DNA from: Desulfovibrio aminophilus
GTDB lineage: Bacteria > Desulfobacterota > Desulfovibrionia > Desulfovibrionales > Desulfovibrionaceae
Length of the DNA stretch: 64,000 nucleotides
Assembly (NCBI RefSeq): GCF_023660105.1
Contig: NZ_JAMHGA010000038.1
Span: 186,001 to 250,000, forward strand
Direction: 5' to 3'
Shown here: positions 28,721 to 36,513 of the stretch, in pieces
How the letters are laid out: every line of letters starts with the position of its first letter
Numbering within the stretch: position 1 is the first letter of the stretch
The notes under the pieces: model-generated
What the model saw: the letters and a program-made list of their open reading frames with translations, nothing else
What the model was told of the DNA's origin: nothing
The model's database searches: none
Translations under genes and position numbers: made by a program

Positions 28721-31700
28721 CTACAGCTCGGTCGCCTTGTCGGCCTTGCGCAGATTCACAAGGCAGGCCTTGTATTCCGGGATCGTGGTGTTGGGGTCGC
28801 CGATGGAGACCGTAACCCTGTTGGTGGAGTCGCCGCACTTCGGCTTGCTCCAGCCGAAGCAGTACGGCATGCCCACTTGGTGCACGGTCCGGCCCGCGAC
28901 CGTGAACGGCTTCATGCGCACCGTGACCATGGCCACGGCCTCGGTCCGGCCGCGCAGGCTCTCCACGATGACCACGTCGCCGTTCTTGACGCCTTTCTCC
29001 TTGGCCAGCTGCGGGCTCATCTCCACGTACTGCTGGGGCTCGGCCTCCAGCAGCGGCGGGGCGTTGCGCGTTTCCGAACCGGAACACCAATGCTCGGTGA
29101 GGCTGTACGTGGTGAGCACGATGGGGAAACGCGGGTCGCCGTTCTTGGCCAGCACGTCCACATCGCTCTGGATGACCTTCATGCAGGGGTTGTGCATCTG
29201 CTTGGAGAACGGGTTCACGGCGAGCGGCGTCTCGGCGGGCTCGTAATGCTCCGGGAAGGGGCCGTCCTCCCGGCCCGGGCCGAACAGCTGGGAATGCCCC
29301 TCGGTGGTCATGATGAAGGGATACTTGCCGCCCTCCATCGCCATGGGCGGATAGCCGCCGTCCGGCACGTCGCCCACCCACTTGCCGTCCTGCCAGACGA
29401 TGACGGCCTTGTCCGGGTTGAAGGGCTTGCCGTTCGTGTCCACCGAGGCGCGGTTGTAGAGCACACGGCGGTTCATGGGCCAGGCCCAGGCGAAGCCCGG
29501 ATACAGACCGATCTTGGCCTGCATGGGCGTCTGGGCCAGATCCCGACGCTTGGAGAGGTTGCCCTCGGCCTCGGTATAACCGCCGCAGTAGAGCCAGTTC
29601 AGGCTGCTGGTGGAGCCGTCGGCCTGGAGATTGGGAAAGCCCGGCACGAGCTGGCCCTTCTTGTACTCCTTGTCGCCGATCTTCACGTCCTTGGTGAAGA
29701 AGCCGTTGATCCTCTTGGCCACGGCCTCGGCATCGAACTTCTCGGGGCAGTCGGCCTTCAGGATGGGTTCGGGGAAGGCGCCGCCTTCCTTCTTGTACAG
29801 GGCGCGAACCCGGTTCATGATCTCCACGAAGATGGCGCCCATGTCGCGGCTCTGGCCCAGGGGCTCCACGGCCTTGTAGTGCCACATGTGCCAGCGGCCG
29901 GAGTTGGAGATGGTGCCCTCCTTCTCGGCGCGATAGGCCGAGGGCAGGAGGAAGACCTCGGTCTTGACGGTCTTGGGGTCCACCCCGGGCCGCCGCCAGT
30001 TGTCCGTGGTCTCGTTGTGGAAGACCTCGCCCAGGACAACCCAGTCCAGGTTGTCCCAGGCCTTGCGGACCTTGTTGGTGTTCGGGACGCTCTGGCAGGG
30101 ATTGTGGGCGAAGCACAGGCCGCCCTTGATCCCGCCCTTGTACATGCGGTCGAAGATGTAGAGGTGGGAGTAGTCCACGCCCGGGTCCATCTTGGGCACA
30201 TAGGAATAGCAGAACTCATTCTCCGGCGTGGCGTTGTCGCCATACCAGGACTTGAGCAGGCTGACCACGTACTTGGGCCGGTTGCCCCACCAGTTCACGC
30301 TCATGGGATCCTTGCTCACGGGCGTGTAGGCCTTGAGATACTCGGCCAGGGTCGGATAGACGGCCGTGGGCGTGGAATGGTAGCCGGGCAGGTAGCCGTA
30401 GAGCAGGGCGTGGTCCGTGGTGCCCTGCACGTTGGGCTCGCCCCGCAGGGCGTTGATGCCGCCGCCCGCCACGCCGATGTTGCCGAGCAGCTGCTGCACC
30501 AGGCCCGAGAGCCTGATGTTCTGGACGCCCACGCTGTGCTGGGTCCAGCCCAGGGCGTAGATCACGGTTCCGGCCTTGTCCGGCCCGCCGGTGGCCGTGT
30601 AGGCCTCGTAGACCCGCAGAAGGTCCTTCTTGCTTACGCCCGTCACCGAGGACACGCGGTCCAGGTCATAGCGGCCGTAGTGGGCCTTCATGAGGTTCAT
30701 GACGCATCGCGGGTGCTTGAAGGCGGGATCGCGCTTGACCTTGCCCTCGGCGTCCTTCTCAAAGGCCCAGGCCTTCTTGTCGTACTTCTTCTTGTCGGGA
30801 TCAAAGCCCGAGAACATGCCGTCCTTGAAGGAATAGCGTTCGCCCACGATGAAGGATGCGTTGGTGTATTCCTCGACGTACTGCTTGAAATACTTCTTCT
30901 TCTCCAGGATGTACTTGATCATGCCGCCCAGGAAGGCGATGTCCGTGCCCGCGCGGATCGGCACATGGAAGTCGCTGCGGGCCGAGGTGCGCGAGAACTT
31001 CGGGTCCACGTGCATGACCACCGCGCCCCTGGCCTGGGCCTTGAGCACCCACTTGAAGGTCATGGGATGGTGCTCGGCGCAGTTGCTGCCCATGATCAGG
31101 ACCGCGTCGGCGTTCTGGATGTCGTTGTAGTGGTTGGTCATGGCGCCGCGACCGAAGCACTCGGCCAGGGCGGGCACCGAGGGACTGTGGCAGATGCGGG
31201 CCTGGTGGTCGAAATGCACGATGCCGAAGGCGCGCACCATCTGGTGCAGCACGGCGGCCTCCTCGTTGGTGACCTGCGAGGAACCGAGGTGGAACACGCT
31301 CTCCACCCGGTTGACCACCTGCCCGGCGTCGTTTTTCAGCTTGAAGTCCTTGTCGCGCTGGTCCTTGATGCGCTTGGCGATGCGCTCCATCATCCAATCC
31401 CAGTCCTTCTCCTCCCACTTGTCGCCGCCGGGAGCGCGGTACAGCGGCTTGGTCAACCGCTCGGGGCTCACGTGCAGCGACTTGAGGGACGCGCCCTTGG
31501 CGCACAGTCCGCCCCCGCTCACCGGGAAATCGGGGTCGCCCTCGATGTTGACGATCTTGCCGTCCTTGACGTGCACCAGCGTGTTGCAGCCGCAGGAACA
31601 GAACGGGCAGATGGAGATGACCTCCTTGGCGCCCTCGATCTTCAGCCCGGCCGCATAGGCCTGGACCGGCGCGAGATTGAAGCCCAACCTGCCCAGGGCC

Positions 31701-31756
31701 AGCCCGGCCAGCCCGGCCCCGGTCGCCTTCATGAACGTTCGCCGTGTGATTCCCAT
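28721..31756 (-). CDS. fdhA: Formate dehydrogenase catalytic subunit, cysteine type (unit 2)
   Basis: A 1011-residue paralogue of the Sec enzyme, equal in length. The Tat signal TRRTFMKATGAG and Cys50/53/57/85 cluster are conserved. Residue 189 is Cys (TGC at 31192-31190) in QARICHSPSVPALAECFG, aligned exactly with Sec189 of unit 1. Cys-type enzymes are selenium-independent and often slower; that is family knowledge. ATG 31756 is used, since AAGGAGG lies 8 bases upstream; the ATG two codons earlier is only 2 bases from it. It is followed by fdhB2, with no second fdhE. Confidence 0.95.
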   Translation of the reverse strand: MGITRRTFMKATGAGLAGLALGRLGFNLAPVQAYAAGLKIEGAKEVISICPFCSCGCNTLVHVKDGKIVNIEGDPDFPVSGGGLCAKGASLKSLHVSPERLTKPLYRAPGGDKWEEKDWDWMMERIAKRIKDQRDKDFKLKNDAGQVVNRVESVFHLGSSQVTNEEAAVLHQMVRAFGIVHFDHQARICHSPSVPALAECFGRGAMTNHYNDIQNADAVLIMGSNCAEHHPMTFKWVLKAQARGAVVMHVDPKFSRTSARSDFHVPIRAGTDIAFLGGMIKYILEKKKYFKQYVEEYTNASFIVGERYSFKDGMFSGFDPDKKKYDKKAWAFEKDAEGKVKRDPAFKHPRCVMNLMKAHYGRYDLDRVSSVTGVSKKDLLRVYEAYTATGGPDKAGTVIYALGWTQHSVGVQNIRLSGLVQQLLGNIGVAGGGINALRGEPNVQGTTDHALLYGYLPGYHSTPTAVYPTLAEYLKAYTPVSKDPMSVNWWGNRPKYVVSLLKSWYGDNATPENEFCYSYVPKMDPGVDYSHLYIFDRMYKGGIKGGLCFAHNPCQSVPNTNKVRKAWDNLDWVVLGEVFHNETTDNWRRPGVDPKTVKTEVFLLPSAYRAEKEGTISNSGRWHMWHYKAVEPLGQSRDMGAIFVEIMNRVRALYKKEGGAFPEPILKADCPEKFDAEAVAKRINGFFTKDVKIGDKEYKKGQLVPGFPNLQADGSTSSLNWLYCGGYTEAEGNLSKRRDLAQTPMQAKIGLYPGFAWAWPMNRRVLYNRASVDTNGKPFNPDKAVIVWQDGKWVGDVPDGGYPPMAMEGGKYPFIMTTEGHSQLFGPGREDGPFPEHYEPAETPLAVNPFSKQMHNPCMKVIQSDVDVLAKNGDPRFPIVLTTYSLTEHWCSGSETRNAPPLLEAEPQQYVEMSPQLAKEKGVKNGDVVIVESLRGRTEAVAMVTVRMKPFTVAGRTVHQVGMPYCFGWSKPKCGDSTNRVTVSIGDPNTTIPEYKACLVNLRKADKATEL

Positions 31757-31833
31757 ACGCATTGCCTCCTTGCACCCTGCCTGCCCGGTCCAAGAACCGC
31801 AGAACAACCGGATGGCGGAATACGAACGCGGCT

Positions 31834-31866
31834 CTATGTATTTGTCATTACTTTCACAATACATAG
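31834..31866. promoter_or_regulatory. CTATGTATT-N15-AATACATAG inverted repeat upstream of fdhA2
   Basis: A perfect 9-bp inverted repeat with 15-base spacer, 78-110 bases upstream of the fdhA2 ATG and between that gene and the 58-base conserved element. Nothing like it is present at fdhA1, so it may set the differential control of the cysteine isoform. It could also fold as an mRNA hairpin. Confidence 0.5.
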
Positions 31867-31883
31867 ACATCGTCAATAAATGG

Positions 31884-31941
31884 GGACAAAAAAGGCAATG
31901 ATTTTAAAATATTACTTCAAACATATTAGAACTCTGGCACC
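31884..31941 (-). promoter_or_regulatory. Conserved 58-base upstream element of fdhA2
   Basis: Counterpart of 27843-27900, same length and block spacing, about 127 bases before the fdhA2 ATG. It contains AATAT-N9-ATATT. GGTGCCA at its outer end is not part of a sigma-54 promoter because no TTGC follows at the right distance. Confidence 0.6.
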
Positions 31942-31977
31942 GGATGGGGCCGCGGGAAAGGATGCAGGGGGAAGGGG

Positions 31978-32454
31978 TCAGTCTCGGGGAGCGCCGTTTC
32001 CGTCTTCCTGAAAAGACCGCGGCTGAAACGGAAAAACCTCGGCCGCGGCGGCCAGGGCGGCGGATTCCACGCGCTCGAACCAGCGCCGGAACTGCTCGGC
32101 CATGGCCCGGCCTTGCGAGGTGAGCACGATGCCCTGGCGGCGGCTGCCCCGGGACTCCACGAGCTTGAATCCCAGAATGCGCTCGCTCTGCTGGATCTTG
32201 CCCCAGGCGGCCCGGTAGGACATGCCCAGGCTCTCGGCGGCCTTCTTCAGGGAACCGAGCCGCTCGACCTCGAAAAGGAGTTGGGCCCGCCCCGCTCCGA
32301 AGCACATGTCGCCGTTCCGCTCGAGCCAAAGGTGCAGCCGTACCGTGGGCCGGGAGCCGGAACGCTCCGCCTCGGTCCGGACGGCCCGCTCGTTCCGCCT
32401 GGCCTTCTCGTTTCCGCCGAGGCCTTCCGGGCTCCGGCACACGACCTTTTCCAT
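31978..32454 (-). CDS. ModE-like winged-helix regulator without molybdate domain
   Basis: A 158-residue protein whose centre (LHLWLERNGDMCFGAGRAQLLFEV, then GSLKKAAESLGMSYRAAWGKIQ) matches the LysR-like N-terminal DNA-binding domain of ModE. A charged, Arg/Glu-rich N-terminus of about 40 residues precedes it. No TOBE/Mop molybdate-binding repeats follow, so the effector is unclear; related single-domain proteins exist in Desulfovibrio. ATG 32454 has GGAGG 7 bases upstream. It lies directly upstream of, and in the same direction as, fdhA2, so control of the molybdopterin-dependent formate dehydrogenases is likely but inferred. Confidence 0.85.
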   Translation of the reverse strand: MEKVVCRSPEGLGGNEKARRNERAVRTEAERSGSRPTVRLHLWLERNGDMCFGAGRAQLLFEVERLGSLKKAAESLGMSYRAAWGKIQQSERILGFKLVESRGSRRQGIVLTSQGRAMAEQFRRWFERVESAALAAAAEVFPFQPRSFQEDGNGAPRD

Positions 32455-32602
32455 ATCCGCTCCTCCAGCCGCGCGATCCGCGCGGCCGACACGATGCGGA
32501 TATGTTATGCCAAAACGAGCATGACGGCAGAAAAAGCGGATATACGCCTGATCTGGCACCGGCGCGCCACGGGCCACGAAGGGGAGAAGGGAAGAAAAAC
32601 GG

Positions 32603-32797
32603 CTACTTCTTCCGCTCGCGGTGATTCTTGAAGGAGATGCCCGCCAGACAGCCCACCAGCGCGCCGAGGAACAGGCCCCGCTCCAGGGACATGAGGCCGA
32701 CCCAGCCCGCCAGCAGGCCCAGGGAGCCTCCCAGGAGGATGCCCTTGGCCAAGGCCTCGAGCCAGAGTTCCATATTCTTGTCGCGCTCGTCGGACAT
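32603..32797 (-). CDS. Small glycine-rich membrane protein, unknown function
   Basis: A 64-residue protein with two short hydrophobic stretches rich in Gly (AKGILLGGSLGLLAGWVGL and GLFLGALVGCLAGI) between charged ends. It is probably a hairpin of two membrane helices of glycine-zipper type. GAGGAGACC precedes the ATG. It lies between the PilZ gene and the ModE-like gene on the same strand. No family was recognised. Confidence 0.6.
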   Translation of the reverse strand: MSDERDKNMELWLEALAKGILLGGSLGLLAGWVGLMSLERGLFLGALVGCLAGISFKNHRERKK

Positions 32798-32817
32798 GTG
32801 GTCTCCTCATCGACTGG

Positions 32818-33510
32818 TCAGGCTCTCGCCCCAAAGGGATCGGGCATCCCGTCCTCGAAGGTCACGCCGATCCCGGGCAGCCGCCGCGCGGCTCCCCAGG
32901 GCCGGAGCCAGCGCACCGCGCAGCGCGCCGGTCCGTCCAGGCCGGGCAGGTCGCCCTCGCGGAAGACCAGCCACACCTCCTGATCCACCTCAAAGCCGCC
33001 GAAGGCGATCACGAAGCAGCCCGTGGCCGAGACATTGGAGGTGACGCCCCGTTCCCCCTGCTCCGGGGACTGGTCCGGGGAACGCAGGATGAGGACGTTG
33101 CAGTTCAATTCCTGGCGCTCGCTCATGCGTAGCGGACGAGGTCGGAACACGGCGCATTCCTTGAGCAGGAAGCCGTCCATGTCCCGCGCGCGGCGCACCG
33201 TGGCGCCCAGGGACACGCCCCGGATGCCGCCCTGCTCCTGGTTGTGCAGCAGCCGCAGCACCGGAAAATGTTCCAGCACGGCCTGCAGGTGCTCCCGTTC
33301 CCGGGCCGGGCAACGGATCCAGGTGGGCAGGTCCAGCAGGATGCCGTGGTAACTCCGGCCCTCCTGCTCCGCCGACTGGTCGGCGGGTCCGCCCAGGACA
33401 TCGAAGGTCACGCCGATGCGCGCCAGCTCCCGCTCGTAGGCGTCGCGGGCCTCGCCGCGCTCGGCGACGAGCAGCACGCGTATCTGGGCGGGGTCGGGCT
33501 GGCGCTTCAT
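32818..33510 (-). CDS. PilZ-domain protein with receiver-like N-terminus
   Basis: A 230-residue protein. The C-terminal half looks like PilZ: arginines in RPRPLRMSERQ, then NVSATG matching the (D/N)XSXXG c-di-GMP motif, then a beta-barrel ending LPGIGVTFED. The N-terminal 100 residues (IRVLLVAERGEARDAY, YHGILLDLPTW) resemble a degenerate response-regulator fold or YcgR-like domain. It may be a c-di-GMP effector. ATG 33510 is used because AGGAA is 5 bases upstream; 99 further upstream bases are open but lack a site. Confidence 0.7.
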   Translation of the reverse strand: MKRQPDPAQIRVLLVAERGEARDAYERELARIGVTFDVLGGPADQSAEQEGRSYHGILLDLPTWIRCPAREREHLQAVLEHFPVLRLLHNQEQGGIRGVSLGATVRRARDMDGFLLKECAVFRPRPLRMSERQELNCNVLILRSPDQSPEQGERGVTSNVSATGCFVIAFGGFEVDQEVWLVFREGDLPGLDGPARCAVRWLRPWGAARRLPGIGVTFEDGMPDPFGARA

Positions 33511-33602
33511 GCGCTTCCTTCTCGCATAGATTATCCCGGGAAACAAGCGGACCGGCGGAAAGCCCGGAGCCACGGGCCGATCGCTTTTTTTTCGCGGAAG
33601 AC

Positions 33603-33630
33603 TTGACAATGAAATTCATTATCATTAAAT
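33603..33630 (+). promoter_or_regulatory. Fur box overlapping the feo promoter
   Basis: GACAATGAAATTCATTATC (33605-33623) matches 16 of 19 positions of the Fur consensus. It overlaps a perfect -35 TTGACA (33603-33608) and reaches toward a -10 TTAAAT (33625-33630, 16-base spacing). Iron-bound Fur would occlude the promoter. Confidence 0.85.
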
Positions 33631-33669
33631 CCTGACTCGCCGGGCACGCCCGGAAAGGATGGACGCCTT

Positions 33670-33831
33670 ATGCTGGAAAACATCGTCGTCATCGTCGTCG
33701 TGGCCGCGGCCCTGATTTACGTTGTCAGCCGCTTTGTCCGCAAGACCAAGCCGGGCTCGGGCTGCGGCTGCTGCTCCAGCCGGGGCTCCTGCCCCTCCGC
33801 CGACCGCCGCGGCCCTGGAAACGACTGCTGA
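33670..33831 (+). CDS. FeoB-associated Cys-rich membrane protein
   Basis: A 53-residue protein: a single N-terminal membrane helix (MLENIVVIVVVAAALIYVV), basic residues, then a Cys-rich tail with CGCC and a further Cys, ending NDC. This is the layout of the FeoB-associated small proteins (PF12669) that accompany Fe(II) transporters in anaerobes. It is the first gene after the Fur box and lies 13 bases before feoA. Its role in iron handling is not established. Confidence 0.8.
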   Translation: MLENIVVIVVVAAALIYVVSRFVRKTKPGSGCGCCSSRGSCPSADRRGPGNDC

Positions 33832-33844
33832 ACCGAGGAGAAAC

Positions 33845-34105
33845 ATGAGCACGCACTTCTGCTTGAGACAGGCCCAGGTGAACCAGCGGCTGCGCATCCG
33901 CACCATCACGGCCAAGGGTGAACTGGGACGGCGCATCCGCGACATGGGGCTCATCCCCAACACCGAAATCCGGGTCATCGGCAAGGCTCCCCTGCACGAC
34001 CCGGTGGCCCTGCGCCTGCTGGATTTCACCCTGACCCTGCGCAACAGCGAGGCCGACCACATCACCGTCGAGCCCCTGTGCGAGGAGGAGACCGTTCATG
34101 AATAA
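33845..34105 (+). CDS. feoA: Ferrous iron transport protein FeoA
   Basis: An 86-residue SH3-like protein (LRIRTITAKGELGRRIRDMG, then IPNTEIRVIGKAPLHDPV) that assists FeoB in the cytoplasm. GAGGAG precedes ATG 33845; longer open sequence upstream belongs to another frame of the Cys-rich gene. It overlaps feoB by 8 bases. Confidence 0.93.
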   Translation: MSTHFCLRQAQVNQRLRIRTITAKGELGRRIRDMGLIPNTEIRVIGKAPLHDPVALRLLDFTLTLRNSEADHITVEPLCEEETVHE

Positions 34106-36356
34106 CGAGGCCCGCGTGCTCCAGATGCCCGCCCAGGACGAGGGACACCCCGCCCGCGCCGGGAAGACCGACATGGTCATCGCCCTGGCCGGCAACCCCA
34201 ATTGCGGCAAGACCACCATGTTCAACGCCCTCACCGGCGCGCGGCAGCACGTGGGCAACTGGCCCGGCGTGACCGTGGAGAAGAAGACCGGCGTGACCCG
34301 CCTGGACGACGCGGCCATGACCGTGGTCGACCTGCCCGGAACCTACTCCCTCACGGCCTACAGCGAAGAGGAGCTGGTGGCCCGCGATTTCCTGGTGAAC
34401 GAGCGTCCCGAGGTGGTGGTGGACGTGCTCAACGCCGGGGCCCTGGAGCGCAACCTCTATCTCGCCGTGCAGTTCCTGGAGCTGGGCGTGCCCGTGGTCC
34501 TGGCCCTGAACATGATGGACGAGGTGCGCAAGGAGGGCAAGGAGATCGACGTGGCCCTCCTGGAGAAACTCACCGGCTGCCCGGCCGTGGAGACCGTGGC
34601 CCGCGCGGGCCAGGGCACGCGCGCGCTGATGGAGGCGGCCCGGAAACTTTCCACGGCCCACAAGGGGCAGGCCTGGCAGCCCCTGCGCATCACCTACGGC
34701 TCGGACCTGGACCCGGTGCTCGGCGAGATGGAATGCCTCGTGGAGCGCAAGGGCCTGCTCACGGACAAGCTCCCGGCCCGCTGGGTGGCGCTCAAGTACC
34801 TGGAGGGCGACACCCGGCTCATGGAGATGGGCCGCGCCGCCGATCCGGCGCTCTCCGAGCGGCTGGAGGGCATGGCGGCCAAGGTGGCCGACCACCTCCA
34901 GAAGACCCTCGACGCCACGCCCGACGCCATCATCGCGGACTACCGCTACGGCTGGATCGCGGCCATCGTGCGCCAGGCCGTGCGGCGGCCCGGGGTGGAC
35001 GCCCAGCGCCTGTCCATCTCGGACCAGATGGACCGCGTGCTGACCCACCGCCTGGCCGGGCCGGTGATCATGATCGGCATCGTCTACCTCATCTACACCA
35101 TCACCTTCACCCTGGGCGAGGTGCCCATGGGCTGGGTGGAGAGCTTCTTCGGCTGGCTGGGCGACACGGCCACCGCCGTCCTGCCCGAGGGCCTGCTGCG
35201 CTCGATGATCGTCTCCGGCGTCATCGACGGCGTGGGCGGGGTCATGGGCTTCGTGCCGCTCATTCTGATCATGTTCCTGCTCATCTCGGCCCTGGAGGAC
35301 TCCGGCTACATCGCGCGCATGGCCTACATGCTCGACCGCGTCTTCCGCATCTTCGGCCTGCACGGCACCTCGGTGCTGCCCTTCATCGTCTCCGGCGGCA
35401 TCGCCGGCGGCTGCGCCGTGCCCGGCGTCATGGCCACGCGCACCCTGCGCAGCCCCAAGGAGAAGCTGGCCACCCTGCTCGTCTCCCCGTTCATGACCTG
35501 CGGCGCGAAGATCCCGGTCTTCCTCATGCTGGCCGCGGCCTTCTTCCCCGGGGCCGAGGCCGACGTCATGTTCGCCATCACCCTGGCGGCCTGGGCCTCG
35601 GCCCTGCTCGTGGCCCGGCTCCTGCGCTCGACCATCATCAAGGGCGAGGCCACGCCCTTCGTCATGGAACTGCCGCCCTACCGCATCCCCACGCTGCGCG
35701 GCGTGCTCATCCACACCTTCGAGCGCACCTATGAATACATCCGCAAGGCGGGCACGGTGATCCTGGCCATCTCCATCCTGCTCTGGGCAGGCATGACCTT
35801 CCCCTCGCTGCCCGAGGAGACCGCGACGGCCTTCCAGGAGCGCCAGGCCGCCCTGGAACAGAAAGTGGAGGAGGCCAAGGCCGCGGGCGCGGGCGAGGAA
35901 CAGATCGCGGCCCTGGAGGCGCAGGTTTCGACCGCAGCCGCCGACGAGGCCGAGGCCGCCCTGGAGAACACCCTGGCCGGACGTCTGGGCCACGCCCTGG
36001 AGCCCTTCTCCCGGCTGGCGGGCTTCAACTGGCGCGTGAACATCTCCCTGGTGGGCGGCTTCGCGGCCAAGGAGGTCATCGTCTCCACCCTGGGCACGGC
36101 CTACTCCCTGGGCGAGGTGGACGCCGAGGAACCGGCCTCGCTCTCCGAGCGCCTGGCCGGCGACCCGGACTTCTCCAAGGCCTCGGCCATCGCCTTGATG
36201 GCCTTCACCCTGCTCTACGCCCCCTGCTTCGTGACCGTGGTGGCCATGGCCCGGGAGTCGAGCTGGAAGTGGGCCGGATTCAGCATGATCTTCAACACCC
36301 TGCTGGCCTTCGTCGTGGCCGTGGGACTCTATCAGGCCTCCCGGCTCGTGCTCTGA
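34098..36356 (+). CDS. feoB: Ferrous iron transporter FeoB
   Basis: A 752-residue Fe(II) transporter. The N-terminal G domain has G1 GNPNCGKT, DLPGTYSL (G3) and NMMD (G4), followed by a helical GDI-like domain. The membrane part contains two Gate domains with conserved FIVSGGIAGGCAVPG and the C-terminal FAAKEVIVSTLGTAYSLGE. A Glu/Ala-rich coiled segment (about residues 575-620) sits in a loop. It takes up Fe2+ at the inner membrane for the many Fe-S and heme enzymes. It is coupled to feoA and under the Fur box at 33605. Confidence 0.97.
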   Translation: MNNEARVLQMPAQDEGHPARAGKTDMVIALAGNPNCGKTTMFNALTGARQHVGNWPGVTVEKKTGVTRLDDAAMTVVDLPGTYSLTAYSEEELVARDFLVNERPEVVVDVLNAGALERNLYLAVQFLELGVPVVLALNMMDEVRKEGKEIDVALLEKLTGCPAVETVARAGQGTRALMEAARKLSTAHKGQAWQPLRITYGSDLDPVLGEMECLVERKGLLTDKLPARWVALKYLEGDTRLMEMGRAADPALSERLEGMAAKVADHLQKTLDATPDAIIADYRYGWIAAIVRQAVRRPGVDAQRLSISDQMDRVLTHRLAGPVIMIGIVYLIYTITFTLGEVPMGWVESFFGWLGDTATAVLPEGLLRSMIVSGVIDGVGGVMGFVPLILIMFLLISALEDSGYIARMAYMLDRVFRIFGLHGTSVLPFIVSGGIAGGCAVPGVMATRTLRSPKEKLATLLVSPFMTCGAKIPVFLMLAAAFFPGAEADVMFAITLAAWASALLVARLLRSTIIKGEATPFVMELPPYRIPTLRGVLIHTFERTYEYIRKAGTVILAISILLWAGMTFPSLPEETATAFQERQAALEQKVEEAKAAGAGEEQIAALEAQVSTAAADEAEAALENTLAGRLGHALEPFSRLAGFNWRVNISLVGGFAAKEVIVSTLGTAYSLGEVDAEEPASLSERLAGDPDFSKASAIALMAFTLLYAPCFVTVVAMARESSWKWAGFSMIFNTLLAFVVAVGLYQASRLVL

Positions 36357-36357
36357 T

Positions 36358-36423
36358 CCGCCCCCGCCCCTTCGGCCGGGACCGGCGACGCCGCCCCCGC
36401 CCCTTCGGCCGGGACCGGCGACG
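36358..36423 (+). repeat. Two tandem 33-base repeats that duplicate a terminator arm
   Basis: Copies at 36358-36390 and 36391-36423 are identical and start two bases after the feoB stop. Each contains GGCCGGGACCGG, the left arm of the feoB terminator. Only the second copy is next to the right arm. Confidence 0.9.
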
Positions 36424-36442
36424 CCGGTCCCGGCCTTTTTTT
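36407..36442 (+). terminator. feoB terminator
   Basis: GGCCGGGACCGG-CGACG-CCGGTCCCGGCC forms a 12-bp perfect stem followed by seven T. The left arm in the upstream repeat copy could pair instead. Confidence 0.93.
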
Positions 36443-36513
36443 CCGCCCCCGCCCAGCTTCCCTTTCCCCGCGAAAATCCCTATGGTGCCCGCTACCTGGA
36501 GGTTCCACCGACC

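Noticed and set aside
23902-31756. Long direct repeat or transposon-like duplication
   Set aside because: The similarity is the two paralogous fdhAB blocks. There are no terminal inverted repeats, transposase or target-site duplication.
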